The notes below the pieces were generated by a model. That model was given only the letters and a program-made list of their open reading frames with translations. It was not told where the DNA came from and searched no databases. Made by a program: the position numbers and the translations under genes. A stretch of 64,000 bases of DNA from Pseudomonadota bacterium (GTDB taxonomy: Bacteria > Pseudomonadota > Gammaproteobacteria > Burkholderiales > Rhodocyclaceae), in assembly GCA_018262195.1 (NCBI GenBank), contig JAGTRS010000006.1, positions 1 to 64,000 of the forward strand, written 5' to 3'. This document shows positions 50,612-62,614 of the stretch, in pieces. Numbering within the stretch: the stretch's first letter is position 1; every line of letters starts with the position of its first letter.

Positions 50612-52423
50612 TCAGCGTAAAAGATCCGGCCGCGTCGGAACAATCGACCTCATCACGCTGACCTGGGCACTCTTGCTCTGGGCTGAAACCCCGTTCTGAT
50701 CCTTCACGACGACATAGTACGAACCGCTATCGCCGGCCTGCACCCCCGACAGAGTCAGTTGCGGCGTCAATGAGCCGGCAATGCCGGTGCGGGTACCCAG
50801 CTTGGTGATCATGCCGCGCTGATCGGTCAGTTGAATCTTGTCGCCGGCCGCGTTCGTCTTGTACCACTGGTAAGTCAGCGTACCGCTGCCCTGGGCGATG
50901 ACCTTGAGCGTGATGCTGCCGGCCGGGAAGACTTTGCCGCCCACAGGATCAAGCACGAACACCGGCCCGTTGCCGGCAGTACAACTCACAGTTTGCCCGC
51001 CTGCAGGACCGCAGCTCCAGTTCCATGGCCCGGCACCGGTGACTGCCGAAGCCGCACCGATCAGGCACAGATTGGCTGCCGGCGTGCTCGGGAAGGATCG
51101 CCCTTGGGCGCTGCCACAAACTGGCGCAGCAGACACGCTGCCGACACCGATCTGCTCGGGTGGCACCGGGCGGTAGTTCGGGCCATTGCAATTAACGCCC
51201 CATTCCCAGACCGTGCCGTCGTTTTTGATCGCCACCGAGCAATTCTTGGCCGCATCGATTGCCGTGATGCCGCTCAAGCCCGGAATCTGGCGCGGCACCA
51301 GACTGCGCACCACGCTGTTGTCGGCCGCCAGGGCACCGCTGCCGTTGTAACCCATGCCCCAGACCGTGCCGTCGACCTTGAGGATGGTCGTATGGCTGTC
51401 GCCCATGGCCACAGCGGCCACCCCGTTCAGGTTATTGACTGGCTCTGGCAGGCGCTCACACAGGATATTGGCGTTTGAGCCCCAGTCGATGCCATCGCCC
51501 AGCTCGCCACTCTGGTTGCAGCCCCAGACCCACAGTGTGCCGTCGTTCTTAACCGCAGCGGATTTGTAGAGGCCGGCGGCAATGCTGCTGACGCCACTGA
51601 TCGCCGTCATCGCCGGCCAGTCGGTCCACGCAAATCCACTCCAGTACGGGTTGGCCCCGGTACCGTAAGCGCCACTGCCGCGCTCGCCATATTGGCCGCC
51701 ACCCCACGCCTTGATATTGCCGTCGTAGAGCAAGGCCAGCGTATGCGTATCGCCGGAGGTCAAGGCCATCGGCGGTGTGGCCGGCGGCCAGGCACCGGCG
51801 GTGCTGATCTTGAGATGGGCGACCTGCAGCGGCTGGGCAATGTTCTGGACGCTGGCGCCCGGTTTGGTGGTGCGGGTCGTTTGCGCCGGAGCATAGGCCC
51901 CCAGCTTGTTCATTTCATTGTTGCCCCAGGCCCAGAGCGAGCCATCGGTTTTGCGGGCGAAGAAACTGCCGGAACGCGCCCAGATGGCTGCCACGTTCTG
52001 CAGCGGGCCGGCAGCTGCGGCAACCTGGGTTGGCGCGCTGGCAATGGAACCGCTTGGACAACTGGCCAGCAATTGGGCGTTCAACCCCCACTGCCAGACT
52101 GTTCCATCGCTCTTCAGGGCAATGCTGTTTCGCCCGGTCGCAGCCACGGCAACGATACCTGCCAAGCCACTTACGGCGGCCGGTGCCGCCTTGGGCGCGC
52201 CCTGCGCATAGCAGTTACTGCCCGGCGAAGTTCTGGCGCCGACAAAATCGACCACCCCCCATTGCCAGACCGAGCCATCGGCTTTGAGGAGTACCGTGTG
52301 CTCGGGCGCCATGGACACTTGCGGGGTGGCGGCGATTGCATCGACGGCAGCCGAACACAGCAAGGCGATGGCGGATAGTGCGAACAGGTTTCGACACTTG
52401 ACTTGTTGTCGTGACATGACCAT
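50612..52423 (-). CDS. Secreted RCC1-repeat protein with Ig-like C-terminus
   Basis: A 603-residue exported protein (signal ending A-I-A-A-T). Multiple RCC1-like blades share the motif H-T-x-x-L-K-x-D-G-T-V-W-x-W-G (about residues 40-420; at least seven copies), which form a beta-propeller. An Ig-like or bacterial adhesin-type region follows (VGGKVFPAGSITLKVIAQGSGTLTYQWYKTN...GVQAGDSGSYYVVVKDQNG). Probably cell-surface or extracellular binding. ATG at 52417 is an alternative start, GGAGAGG lying just upstream. Followed by a terminator. Confidence 0.85.
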   Translation of the reverse strand: MVMSRQQVKCRNLFALSAIALLCSAAVDAIAATPQVSMAPEHTVLLKADGSVWQWGVVDFVGARTSPGSNCYAQGAPKAAPAAVSGLAGIVAVAATGRNSIALKSDGTVWQWGLNAQLLASCPSGSIASAPTQVAAAAGPLQNVAAIWARSGSFFARKTDGSLWAWGNNEMNKLGAYAPAQTTRTTKPGASVQNIAQPLQVAHLKISTAGAWPPATPPMALTSGDTHTLALLYDGNIKAWGGGQYGERGSGAYGTGANPYWSGFAWTDWPAMTAISGVSSIAAGLYKSAAVKNDGTLWVWGCNQSGELGDGIDWGSNANILCERLPEPVNNLNGVAAVAMGDSHTTILKVDGTVWGMGYNGSGALAADNSVVRSLVPRQIPGLSGITAIDAAKNCSVAIKNDGTVWEWGVNCNGPNYRPVPPEQIGVGSVSAAPVCGSAQGRSFPSTPAANLCLIGAASAVTGAGPWNWSCGPAGGQTVSCTAGNGPVFVLDPVGGKVFPAGSITLKVIAQGSGTLTYQWYKTNAAGDKIQLTDQRGMITKLGTRTGIAGSLTPQLTLSGVQAGDSGSYYVVVKDQNGVSAQSKSAQVSVMRSIVPTRPDLLR

Positions 52424-52640
52424 TCCTCTCCTGAAATTATTGGATTGATGCGAATGACCGGACGGCCTTGTAGTGACCTGAATTCGGGATGCGTTTCAAA
52501 CAGCCGCCCTACTCCATCAGCATAGGCACTGAATGCTGAAATCTCCAGCGTCATAACAAAATTGGGTATCGAGGTCTGCGGCCATTGCGGGAGAGTCACG
52601 GCGCAGCAAAGCGCCATGAGCGGGCTCGATTGCAGATAAC

Positions 52641-54641
52641 TTACCGGGCTTGCCTGTCCGCCCGTTCTGCATCCGCCAGTTTCAGCCATTTCAGAATCTT
52701 GCCAAACAGCAATTCGGGCTCGACAGGTTTGGCGACGAAATCGTTCATGCCCGCCTCGGCGCAGCGCTGGCGGTCATCTTCGAAGGCGTTGGCGGTCATG
52801 GCAATGATCGGCACCTGGCGAATATCGTTCAGGGAACGAATTGCCCGGGTGGCCCCGAGGCCATCCATGACCGGCATTTGCATGTCCATCAGGATCAGGT
52901 CGTAACTTGCCTTGCCGACGGCCGTTACCGCCTGCTGTCCATCGGCGGCGATATCGACCATCAGGCCGACGTCGCCAAGCAGGGAAACAGCAATTTCCTG
53001 ATTGATCAGGTCATCTTCGACCAGCAGGATCCGCCGGCCGCGATAATGGTTTGCCAGCACATGCTCCGCGCAATCCTCATCATGGATCAGCACGGCCAGA
53101 CTGCTAAGGTTCGATTTTTTCAAGCGGGCAGAGAACCAGAAGAGGCTGCCTTTTCCGATCGTGCTGCTTGCTCCTGCCTCGCCGCCCATCATTTGGGCGA
53201 TCCGCCGGGTAATCGCCAGCCCGAGACCCGTACCACCATGTTGCCGGGTCGATGAATTATCAATCTGCCGGAATTCGGAGAACAGGGTCGCCAATTCTTC
53301 CGGTGCGATACCCATTCCGGTATCCTCGACTTCAAATCGCAGCAGCACGGCAGCCTCGTCCTGCTCGAGCAGGCGTACACGCACAACGATGGCGCCCACT
53401 TCGGTAAATTTGATGGCGTTGCCGACATAGTTGAGCAGCGCCTGTTGCAGTCGCACGGCGTCGCCAGTGAGCACTTCCGGTACCGCCGGATCGATCTCGG
53501 TGCTCAGGACCAGATGGCCTGCCAGCGCCCTGGCCTGCTGCATCGAGACGATATTGCCGATCACGCTGCGTACGGAGAGCGGGCTTTCGGCCAGCACGAA
53601 CTTGCCTGCTTCGATCTTGGAGAGATCAAGAACCGAATTGATGATCTCAAGCAAATGCCGGCTTGCCGTATCGATCTTGTCCAGTTGTTCCGCCTGCCCC
53701 GGCACCAGGCCGTTGCGCCGGATCAGATGCGCCACGCCGGAAATGGAGTTCAGTGGCGTGCGGATCTCATGACTCATATTGGCCAGGAAGGTGCTCTTGG
53801 CCTGATTGGCTGCCTTTGCCGCATGGGCAGCGTCGGAAAGCGCGGCCGTGCGTTCGGCGACCTGGGTCTCCAGATCGTCGCGATGGCGCTCCAGCTCTTG
53901 CTGCACACGATCACGCTCCTGCGCCCACCCCCTGCCCAGCCAGTTGCCCCAAAGGATGCCGCCGAGACCGATCAGCCAGATGATCACATGTGTCATACCC
54001 AGAACGACCTGGCTGGCTGCAATCTGTTCGAGATAGGGCGCAAGCGGCAGGTTCAGGCCGGTTGCACCGCGCATGTCGCCAGTCTTGTAGCCAAGAATGG
54101 CATGGCATTTGTCACAACCGGGCTCCATGAACATGGCCCGCAGGTAACGAAGATGTGGCTTGCCATCGAAAGAGTTCACTGCCCAGACCTCGTCAGCCTC
54201 GCCGCGGGTGAATCGTTCGAGCTGTGCCTTTTCCCAGTCATCCGGTGCATTACCCGGATTCAGCTGCCGCAGCCCGGTGATCCGGCCGCGCACACCGTAG
54301 GTGCTGGCATAGACATCCATCATCTGGCGCAGCATGGACGCCGGATTGAGCAGCGTCAGCTTTCGTCCATCAGTTGTCTCCACGTCACGCCCGGGCACGT
54401 GCGACAGCCAGGGAACGGATTTCTGGGTTTCGGTAATCGGCACATACACCCCACCATGCATCGTGCCCCAGCGCCGAAAACTGATGTCCTTGTTGAGATT
54501 GGCCCGTGCTTCGGTATAAGCCATGTTCATGGCCTGCTGCTTGGCATTGCTCAGATTCCAGGCCATCGACGTACCCAGCGCACCGGTCCATAGCACGATG
54601 GCCAGAACAAGAAGGCGACTTCGCAGGTTGCGTTGGGCCAT
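52641..54641 (-). CDS. DUF3365 heme-motif hybrid sensor kinase
   Basis: A 666-residue membrane protein. TM1 (about 8-28), then a DUF3365 (Tll0287-like) periplasmic domain (about 35-210) carrying a c-type heme motif C176-D-K-C179-H180, TM2 (about 220-245), coiled coil, HisKA ([10 protein letters not shown]), HATPase and REC ([13 protein letters not shown]). A heme c-like sensor of redox state, NO or O2 is implied. The start at 54641 is chosen (M-A-Q-R-N); longer frames look unreal. No Hpt domain. It lies upstream-divergent of the aldehyde dehydrogenase. Confidence 0.9.
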   Translation of the reverse strand: MAQRNLRSRLLVLAIVLWTGALGTSMAWNLSNAKQQAMNMAYTEARANLNKDISFRRWGTMHGGVYVPITETQKSVPWLSHVPGRDVETTDGRKLTLLNPASMLRQMMDVYASTYGVRGRITGLRQLNPGNAPDDWEKAQLERFTRGEADEVWAVNSFDGKPHLRYLRAMFMEPGCDKCHAILGYKTGDMRGATGLNLPLAPYLEQIAASQVVLGMTHVIIWLIGLGGILWGNWLGRGWAQERDRVQQELERHRDDLETQVAERTAALSDAAHAAKAANQAKSTFLANMSHEIRTPLNSISGVAHLIRRNGLVPGQAEQLDKIDTASRHLLEIINSVLDLSKIEAGKFVLAESPLSVRSVIGNIVSMQQARALAGHLVLSTEIDPAVPEVLTGDAVRLQQALLNYVGNAIKFTEVGAIVVRVRLLEQDEAAVLLRFEVEDTGMGIAPEELATLFSEFRQIDNSSTRQHGGTGLGLAITRRIAQMMGGEAGASSTIGKGSLFWFSARLKKSNLSSLAVLIHDEDCAEHVLANHYRGRRILLVEDDLINQEIAVSLLGDVGLMVDIAADGQQAVTAVGKASYDLILMDMQMPVMDGLGATRAIRSLNDIRQVPIIAMTANAFEDDRQRCAEAGMNDFVAKPVEPELLFGKILKWLKLADAERADRQAR

Positions 54642-55071
54642 GCCAATTCCGAAATTGAAATATTGATTAAATCTAGCACATTTGAATAAAAACACATTGA
54701 TCAAATGCCCAATATTCAAATTAAATCAGCAAGATAATCAGCTGGCGAAATCCATGAGATCGGGTCGTCAAAAATGACATCCCCAAAAGTACCGACCGGG
54801 GTGTGGCAGTTGGATGGTTGCTCCATAACTGAACAGTTGTTCAGTGCGGGAGCACCCCCGCAGTTGCCAGCATGTCGCCACAGGCCGCAGCGCGAACAAC
54901 AGGCCATTGAAAAATAAACGTTTTCCCATTTTCAGCATGCCATGCGCGCGGCTGGCACGCGCCATGCACCTTATCTGGCACGAGTCACGGCAGGTCATCA
55001 CGAGCACCAACAGAATCTGCCGGCCTTGAGTTACCCGTTCGCAACTTCATTCAAGAACACTGGAGACAAAC
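54642..55071. promoter_or_regulatory. Divergent region before the aldehyde dehydrogenase, with palindrome
   Basis: 430 bp without a gene. Perfect inverted repeat ACTGAACA-GT-TGTTCAGT at 54828-54845, about 227 nt from the aldehyde dehydrogenase start. Such a dyad suits a dimeric regulator. It would serve the dehydrogenase operon or the heme-sensor kinase gene. AT-rich near the kinase start, GC-rich near the dehydrogenase. Confidence 0.6.
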
Positions 55072-56592
<1,521 letters not shown>

Positions 56593-56705
56593 GCACCATC
56601 TTCGGCGCCGACCGGCTATCGCGTCCTTCCCCGGGGCGCGCTGGCGACTGGCCGGTGCCAAGGAGCATCTCCTCCACTGCCCCATATTTTTGCGGGCAAC
56701 TCTTC

Positions 56706-56732
56706 GGGGGCGGGCGACCGCCCCCCTTTTTT
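56706..56732 (+). terminator. Terminator or attenuator between exaC and the DUF779 gene
   Basis: GGGGGCGG-GCGA-CCGCCCCC, a perfect 8-bp stem with a GNRA loop, followed by C and six T. It sits 114 nt after exaC and 25 nt before the DUF779 start, so it may cut expression of the downstream genes relative to exaC. Confidence 0.75.
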
Positions 56733-56756
56733 AGATTTCGTTTTCAGGAGAAAACC

Positions 56757-57128
56757 ATGGTCGACCGCGTTACTGCCACACCGGCCACGCTGGAATTGAT
56801 TCAGCTCCTGAAAGATCAATACGGACCGGAACTGCTCTTCCTCCAGTCCGGCGGCTGCTGCGACAACAGTTCTCCCAATTGCTACCTGCCCGGCGAGCTG
56901 ACCATCGGCGCCTACGAAATCCACCTCGGCGACATCGGCGGCGTGCCGTTCTACATGACCGCCGCGCAATACGAGTACTGGAAGCACACGCAACTGATCA
57001 TCGACGTCATTCCCGGCAACGGCGATACCTTTTCGCTCGAAGGCGGCACGGGGAAATCCTTCATCACCCGTTCCCGACTGTTTACCGATGCCGAATGGGC
57101 CGAACTGCAGGCGGCCGGCCTCGTTTAA
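56757..57128 (+). CDS. DUF779 protein
   Basis: A 123-residue protein. RBS CAGGAG. Motifs: L-F-L-Q-S-G-G-C-C-D-N-S-S-P-N-C-Y (adjacent Cys and nearby Cys), IHLGDIGGVPFYMTAAQYEYWKHTQLIIDVIPG, and G-K-S-F-I-T-R-S-R. DUF779 proteins almost always follow AcoD/ExaC-type aldehyde dehydrogenases; function is unknown, the Cys cluster suggesting metal or redox chemistry. Separated from exaC by a hairpin. Confidence 0.9.
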   Translation: MVDRVTATPATLELIQLLKDQYGPELLFLQSGGCCDNSSPNCYLPGELTIGAYEIHLGDIGGVPFYMTAAQYEYWKHTQLIIDVIPGNGDTFSLEGGTGKSFITRSRLFTDAEWAELQAAGLV

Positions 57129-57142
57129 CCAAAGGAAAATTC

Positions 57143-57475
57143 ATGAACCAGCAACTGACCAATTCCCTGCTGCTTGGCCTTGCCGCGGCGGTCATCCTCA
57201 TCTCTACACCACAGGCCCAGGCCTCCGAAGCCATTGTCAAGAAAGCCCGCTGCGTCGCCTGCCACGCCGTCGATGCCAAGCGCGTCGGCCCGGCCTATAA
57301 GGAAGTCGCCGCCAAATACAAGGGTGATGCCAAGGCGCCGGCCATGCTCTTCGACAAGGTTCGCCATGGCGGTTCCGGCAACTGGGGCCAGGTCCCGATG
57401 ATTCCCCACCCGGCCGACAAGATCAGCGACGAAGACCTCAAGGCGGCGATTCACTGGGTTCTGTCGCTGGAGTAA
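57143..57475 (+). CDS. Cytochrome c-551/552-type protein
   Basis: A 110-residue small class-I cytochrome (signal A-A-V-I-L-I-S-T-P-Q-A-Q-A-S). Heme site C-V-A-C-H at about 32-36; Met ligand in V-P-M-I-P-H-P (Pro-Met-x-Pro pattern of c8 cytochromes). A soluble electron carrier, plausibly linking the quinoproteins with a terminal oxidase or nitrite reductase. Third gene of the exaC operon, 14 nt after DUF779. Confidence 0.9.
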   Translation: MNQQLTNSLLLGLAAAVILISTPQAQASEAIVKKARCVACHAVDAKRVGPAYKEVAAKYKGDAKAPAMLFDKVRHGGSGNWGQVPMIPHPADKISDEDLKAAIHWVLSLE

Positions 57476-57563
57476 AGACCACCGCGCCCCGGTTTCGGCG
57501 CGACAAAGGGAGAACAGCAACTCCCCGACAAGAATGGCCTCAGGCCATCGTTATGAAACCAGA

Positions 57564-57595
57564 GGGCGTCCGGACTGATAGCAGCCCGGACGCCC
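57564..57595. terminator. Strong hairpin between convergent genes
   Basis: GGGCGTCCGG and CCGGACGCCC form a perfect 10-bp stem with a 12-nt loop. T runs are poor on both strands, so it may act as a bidirectional block without a U tract. It lies between the cytochrome c gene and the convergent kinase. Confidence 0.55.
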
Positions 57596-57622
57596 CTCCC
57601 GATTCAATCGCTGTAGCTGCGC

Positions 57623-59116
57623 CTAACTCTGGTTCAGCGCAGATGAACGGGCCGAAGCGGTACTCGAATCCTTGAGCAGGCGAACCGTGAACCAGAAGGT
57701 GCTGCCAACGCTCGGCTTGCTGACCGCCCCCACCTTGCCGCCCATCAGTTCAGCCAGTTGTTTGCAGATGGCCAGGCCAAGGCCAAGACCGCCGTAGGCA
57801 CGCGAAAAGGAACCATCAACCTGCTCGAACGAGTTGAAGACCCGGTCCAGTTTCGCCGCGGAAATGCCTATTCCGTTATCGGAAACCGCAAACCGGCACA
57901 GAACGGCATCACCGGGAACCTCCACCACCTCGCAAGCCACCTTTACCCGGCCAGCACGCTCGGTAAACTTGATGGCATTGGCCGCGAACTCGCTGACGAT
58001 CTGACCGATGCGCCCTGAATCACCAAAGAACTCGACGCCATCCCAGCCCGACAGATCTGCCACCACCAACTCGATCTCCTTTTCATCGGCGAGTGGGCGA
58101 AGATGCGACGAAACGCGCTTGAGAATTGAGTCGAGAGAAAAAGCGTTGCATTCCAGGGTCAGGCGCCCGGCTTCCAGCTTGCTGTGCTGGAGAATGCCGT
58201 TGATAACGTGCAGCAAACGGTTCTGGGCATCGCCCATCTTGAGCAACTGATTCTGGCTTGTTTCGTCAGTTGCATTGCGCTTCATCAATTCGGTAATACC
58301 CATGATGCCGCTGAGCGGTGTCAGCAATTCATGGCTCATCGTCGCCAGGAAGGCATTCTTGGCCCGATTCGCGGTTTCCGCCGCCTCCTTGGCGATGGAC
58401 AGCGCCCGCGTCCGCTCGGCAACGAGCTCTTCAAGATGCAGGTGGTGCCGTTCCAGTTCTGCCTCCATGCATTTTCGCTCGGCAATCTCTTCAGCCAGAT
58501 TGACGTTCTTCTTGAACATGCGGATCCGCAGTTGCGACGCATAGTAACCAAGCAGGATGCAGCGCAGCAGAACCAGCGCAAAGCTGGTCAGGATGACAAC
58601 GGACTCGAAAGTGGACGGATGCGCGACGCCGATCCGCTCGCCGCGAAAGATCACCAGCACGGCACCGGTGGCCACAATGGCCAATGCCCACATGATGACG
58701 GCGCTACGGAGCGAAATGCGCAGGGCACCAAAACCGAAGATGATGAAAATGATCGACAGGAAATAGGTGGCGATCGACGGCACCCAGACGACGAAGCAGA
58801 GCTGGACCGCAATGGCGTAGATCATCTGCCATTCCGTCATTTGCGAGCTTCTGACCCGATCGCTGACGCCGGTCCAGTGCAATATCGAGAAGATCAGGAC
58901 ATGGCCCAGCCCCGCCAGGCCATAGACCACCGGCACTTGCGCCGGAACGGTTCCCGCGGCGGCAAACAGGGCCAACAGCAGGAAATCGATCAGGTAGCTG
59001 ACGCCAACAGCCGACATCATTCGGACCCGATACCGATGCTGCCGTTCACGCATCGCTTCATTCCGGTCGGTGATTCCCGGAGCAATCGACAAAATGTCGT
59101 CCAGAGTCGAATTCAT
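57623..59116 (-). CDS. Multi-TM sensor histidine kinase
   Basis: A 497-residue kinase. Start at 59116 (M-N-S-T-L-D-D). About six TM segments (about 35-190) form a membrane-integral sensor without a periplasmic domain. A coiled coil follows, then HisKA (M-S-H-E-L-L-T-P-L-S-G; phospho-His) and HATPase (NGIGISAAKLDRVFNSFEQVDGSFSRAYGGLGLGLAICKQL). No receiver domain. The partner regulator is not adjacent. It belongs to the group of kinases around the aldehyde dehydrogenase. Confidence 0.88.
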   Translation of the reverse strand: MNSTLDDILSIAPGITDRNEAMRERQHRYRVRMMSAVGVSYLIDFLLLALFAAAGTVPAQVPVVYGLAGLGHVLIFSILHWTGVSDRVRSSQMTEWQMIYAIAVQLCFVVWVPSIATYFLSIIFIIFGFGALRISLRSAVIMWALAIVATGAVLVIFRGERIGVAHPSTFESVVILTSFALVLLRCILLGYYASQLRIRMFKKNVNLAEEIAERKCMEAELERHHLHLEELVAERTRALSIAKEAAETANRAKNAFLATMSHELLTPLSGIMGITELMKRNATDETSQNQLLKMGDAQNRLLHVINGILQHSKLEAGRLTLECNAFSLDSILKRVSSHLRPLADEKEIELVVADLSGWDGVEFFGDSGRIGQIVSEFAANAIKFTERAGRVKVACEVVEVPGDAVLCRFAVSDNGIGISAAKLDRVFNSFEQVDGSFSRAYGGLGLGLAICKQLAELMGGKVGAVSKPSVGSTFWFTVRLLKDSSTASARSSALNQS

Positions 59117-59242
59117 CTCATCTCGCCGCGCAGACGCCACAAAGCCCAAAATGCTTACTCCTTCACAGCGCCGTCAAACATGGATCGCCGCCCCGGCTTT
59201 CCACCAGAAAAGATCATTTTGGATGACATTAAAATTGAATTA

Positions 59243-59258
59243 TATGACATAAGTCATA
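59243..59258. promoter_or_regulatory. Palindrome upstream of the multi-TM kinase
   Basis: TATGAC-ATAA-GTCATA with perfect 6-bp arms lies in AT-rich DNA 127 nt before the kinase start at 59116. The TGAC-n4-GTCA layout resembles CRP/FNR-class half sites, but the sequence departs from the FNR box. Confidence 0.5.
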
Positions 59259-59343
59259 GCGCGGATAAGCACCGGATTGAAATCAATGCACCAGGATAAG
59301 CGCCAACGCGGCTCTCCGCTCACTCCCTCCGGGTGGCCGCCTG

Positions 59344-61731
59344 CTATACAGCGACCGGAACAGGGGCGCTTGTGGCCAACGCTTCGACGAGCGCCCGAAA
59401 TTCAATATCAATGACATCCAGAGCAGGACGCAGGAGATCAATCTGCACGCCCGTCTCCTGACGCAACGCCTCTTCCAGCCGGGCTGCTTCGGCCGCCAGC
59501 TTCACTGCACCCAGCGTTGCCGCAACGCCCTTCAGACTATGGGCCAGGTGCTTTGCCTCGGTTTGCTCTCCTGCGGACAGGCAGGCGGCCACTTTCGCCG
59601 TTACATCGATATTCGATGTGACAAAACGGTTCAGGAGCTCCACGTATTTCGCTTTTCTCCCGTGCAAGACCGCCAGTCCCTGGCGCAAATCCAGGCCTGA
59701 AAGACCGGCCAGCCGCTCCAGAACAGACTCGATAGCCGCATCGGGAAGCTCGTTCCGGACAGGAGCCGGAACCTGCTCAGGCTTGGCAAGCGATTCCACT
59801 CGCGGCTCCGGAGTAGCGGGCATCAGCCATTTCAGCAATTTTGCATAGAGCACATCCGGATCGACCGGTTTGGGAATGAAGTCATTCATCCCGGCCTCGC
59901 TGCAGGCTCGCCGGTCTTCCTCGAAGGCATTGGCGGTCATCGCCAGAATCGGCACCGTTCGGCCCGTCGGCAGGGCACGAATCGCCTGAGTTGCCTCCAG
60001 GCCATCCATGTTGGGCATCTGCATATCCATCAGGATCAAGTCATAGGGGAGATGCCTGGCCTTTTCCAGCGCCTCGAGACCATCGACCGCCGTATCGACG
60101 GCCAGGCCGACCGCATGCAGCAATTCGAGCGCCACCTCCCGGTTGATGATGTTGTCCTCTGCCAACAGTAAGCGGGAACCAAGATGAGCCTCTCGTAACT
60201 GCATTTCGGCACTACTGGTGTCAATGTTCAAATTGACAGGCATGACGCCGTGTCCACGCTGCAAACGTGCGGTAAACCAGAACGTGCTGCCCTCGCCCAG
60301 GACACTCTCGACACCAACCTCACCATCCATCAATTCGGCCAATCGCCTTGTGATCACCAGGCCGAGGCCAGTTCCGCCGTACTTCCGGGTGGTCGAAGCG
60401 TCGACCTGTTCGAAGGCATGGAACAAGCGCGCCTTCTGCTCCGGCGCAACGCCAACGCCGGTATCGGAAACCTCGAAACGCACCAGCAGCCGGTCGCCAT
60501 CGTCCTCCAGCAAGTTGGCACGCAAGGCAATGGAACCGCTCTCGGTGAACTTCACCGCGTTGCTGGCAAAGTTGAGCAAAGCCTGCCGAAGCCGCAGTGG
60601 ATCGCCGCGCAACCAGAGCGGAACATGGTCACCATCCAGATCCATACTCAAGCCCTTGTTCCGCACCGAGTCGGAAATCATTGACTGGACATGATCGAGA
60701 ACCGAACCCAGGGCAAAGTCGCTTTGCTCCAGCTGCAATTTTCCGGCTTCGATTTTCGAAATATCAAGAATGTCGTTGATGATCGACAAAAGGTGGCGAC
60801 CTGCGCCGTCGATCTTGGACAGGCGCTCGGCCTGTTCCGGCGCAATTCCTGCGCGCAGCAGGTGAGTCAGTCCGAGTATGGCATTCATCGGCGTGCGAAT
60901 TTCGTGACTCATATTGGCGAGAAAGATGCTCTTCGCCTGGTTGGCCGATTCAGCCTGACTCTTCGCCATCGACAAATCGGCCGTACGCTGAGCCACCTCG
61001 GCCTCCAGATGTTGCCGATGCTCGAGCAACTGCTGCTCGGCTTGCTGGCGTTCGCGGATTTCACCCAGCAACTCGTTGTGATACTTCTGCAAATCCTCGC
61101 GCATCACCGAAAAATTCCTGACCAGCGCCCCAACCTCATCGCTGCCGGCCTCTGGCAGCGGCAAATCGTAACGGCGCCGGGCAACGGCTTCAGCGGCCAG
61201 GGACAAACGACGCATGGGACCGACCACAACGCCTTCGACCATCCCGATCCAGATCACGGCCAGCAGGGCAATAGCCCCGGCAAACAGCAAGGTCAGCTGA
61301 GCGTGCTGTTCCTTCCGCTTTTCCAGCCAATCTGAGAGGTCCAGCTGAACGCTCAGCCGGCCGATCGGTTGCTCAAGGTAGCCGATCGGCTTTTCCAGAG
61401 TCAGCAAGCCAGCATGCTCCTCGGCAATGAGGGGGCTGCCGACCATCGGCGGATAGATTTGCCGCCCACGACCATCGCGGAGCACTATCTGCCTCCACTC
61501 CTGATTCTTCTTTATCAGCTCGCCCATATTCTCGTTGATGATGTCGAGCTGACTCGCCAAGATCAGTGGAATCAGACCTTCGATCACGCTGTCGAGGTGA
61601 TGATCGACTTCATGCAGATATTCGGTTTTCTGGGTGGCGAGGTAACGCGGACTCCAGACAAAATTGAGATAGGCCAGTACCACGGCACTGGCAATCAGGA
61701 GGGGTAAAAGAAGTTTCCAGCGCAGGGACAT
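59344..61731 (-). CDS. HAMP-type hybrid sensor kinase with REC and Hpt
   Basis: A 795-residue kinase. TM1 (about 6-24), periplasmic sensor (about 28-150), TM2 (about 150-170), HAMP ([12 protein letters not shown]). Coiled coil, HisKA ([10 protein letters not shown]), HATPase, REC ([13 protein letters not shown]), and a C-terminal Hpt domain with phospho-His in A-H-S-L-K-G. A complete multi-step phosphorelay without the final regulator. Next to the PhnD-like binding protein (7-nt gap), which likely feeds a signal to it. Confidence 0.92.
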   Translation of the reverse strand: MSLRWKLLLPLLIASAVVLAYLNFVWSPRYLATQKTEYLHEVDHHLDSVIEGLIPLILASQLDIINENMGELIKKNQEWRQIVLRDGRGRQIYPPMVGSPLIAEEHAGLLTLEKPIGYLEQPIGRLSVQLDLSDWLEKRKEQHAQLTLLFAGAIALLAVIWIGMVEGVVVGPMRRLSLAAEAVARRRYDLPLPEAGSDEVGALVRNFSVMREDLQKYHNELLGEIRERQQAEQQLLEHRQHLEAEVAQRTADLSMAKSQAESANQAKSIFLANMSHEIRTPMNAILGLTHLLRAGIAPEQAERLSKIDGAGRHLLSIINDILDISKIEAGKLQLEQSDFALGSVLDHVQSMISDSVRNKGLSMDLDGDHVPLWLRGDPLRLRQALLNFASNAVKFTESGSIALRANLLEDDGDRLLVRFEVSDTGVGVAPEQKARLFHAFEQVDASTTRKYGGTGLGLVITRRLAELMDGEVGVESVLGEGSTFWFTARLQRGHGVMPVNLNIDTSSAEMQLREAHLGSRLLLAEDNIINREVALELLHAVGLAVDTAVDGLEALEKARHLPYDLILMDMQMPNMDGLEATQAIRALPTGRTVPILAMTANAFEEDRRACSEAGMNDFIPKPVDPDVLYAKLLKWLMPATPEPRVESLAKPEQVPAPVRNELPDAAIESVLERLAGLSGLDLRQGLAVLHGRKAKYVELLNRFVTSNIDVTAKVAACLSAGEQTEAKHLAHSLKGVAATLGAVKLAAEAARLEEALRQETGVQIDLLRPALDVIDIEFRALVEALATSAPVPVAV

Positions 61732-61738
61732 GGAAGGC

Positions 61739-62614
61739 CTATTTCCGCTCGCTGACCCAATAGCTTTCGAGCCCCCACTTGCGCATCACCAGATAGTCAT
61801 CCAGCGAGGTGCTGACCGGGATGGCCATCGGCACTTCATTCAGCAAGGCTTTTCCGGACGTGGTTGCAGCCATCTCAAGAATGGCCTTTCTCACCCGCTC
61901 GCGAATTTCCGGCCTGAGCCTGGGATGTGCCGCCACTGGGTGCGAAGGCATGTCCCGGGTCGTGTAAAGAATCCGCAAGCCGTCCCGGATAGCCGGGTTC
62001 TGCTCAGCCAGGGTCTTTTCGACGCCACCACCCGCATCGACCAGGCCATTCAGGACATTCAGGTACACCGAACTATGCGTTCGCACATTCACGGTCGACA
62101 TGCGCACACCGTAAAGACGCTCAAGATCGGCCTGGAGGAGCAGACTGGCACCGAGCGCATTCGGCGAGGGTATTGCCAGTGTCTTGCCCGCCAGTTCCTT
62201 GATGGTCTTTACCGGACTGTCCCGATGCACGACCAGAATGCCGTGCAAGGGCTCCTGATCCCGAACCAGTGGAATATAGCCTGGAGATTCACTGACCCGC
62301 AGGATGTGATACGGGTTGGCATAGACCAGATCGAATGCCCCCTTCTCCAACGCCTGCTCGAACTCGGGAACAGTCAGCGTTACGGCAAGCCGAATTTCAA
62401 TACCGGTGCGCCGGCTGAGTTCGTCAACAATCGGTTTCCAGATGGAGAACAGCTTTCGCTGCTCGAACTGGGGTACGACACCCAGGGTGATTGGCGCTTC
62501 GGACGAAACCGCAATCGATGCTTCCAATAGCAGCACAATGGCCGCCATGAACAGCACAATGGCTCGCCCCCAAGGCGCAAGCATGACGGAAGCCCGTCCT
62601 CGCCTGTTTTTCAT
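61739..62614 (-). CDS. PhnD/SsuA-like periplasmic binding protein
   Basis: A 291-residue protein. N-terminal hydrophobic signal (ATG at residue 11 may be the true start: [28 protein letters not shown]). Type-2 periplasmic binding fold like phosphonate-binding Phn[76 protein letters not shown]. No transporter is adjacent; it precedes the hybrid kinase by 7 nt. It therefore probably presents a small anion or other ligand to that kinase. Confidence 0.85.
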   Translation of the reverse strand: MKNRRGRASVMLAPWGRAIVLFMAAIVLLLEASIAVSSEAPITLGVVPQFEQRKLFSIWKPIVDELSRRTGIEIRLAVTLTVPEFEQALEKGAFDLVYANPYHILRVSESPGYIPLVRDQEPLHGILVVHRDSPVKTIKELAGKTLAIPSPNALGASLLLQADLERLYGVRMSTVNVRTHSSVYLNVLNGLVDAGGGVEKTLAEQNPAIRDGLRILYTTRDMPSHPVAAHPRLRPEIRERVRKAILEMAATTSGKALLNEVPMAIPVSTSLDDYLVMRKWGLESYWVSERK

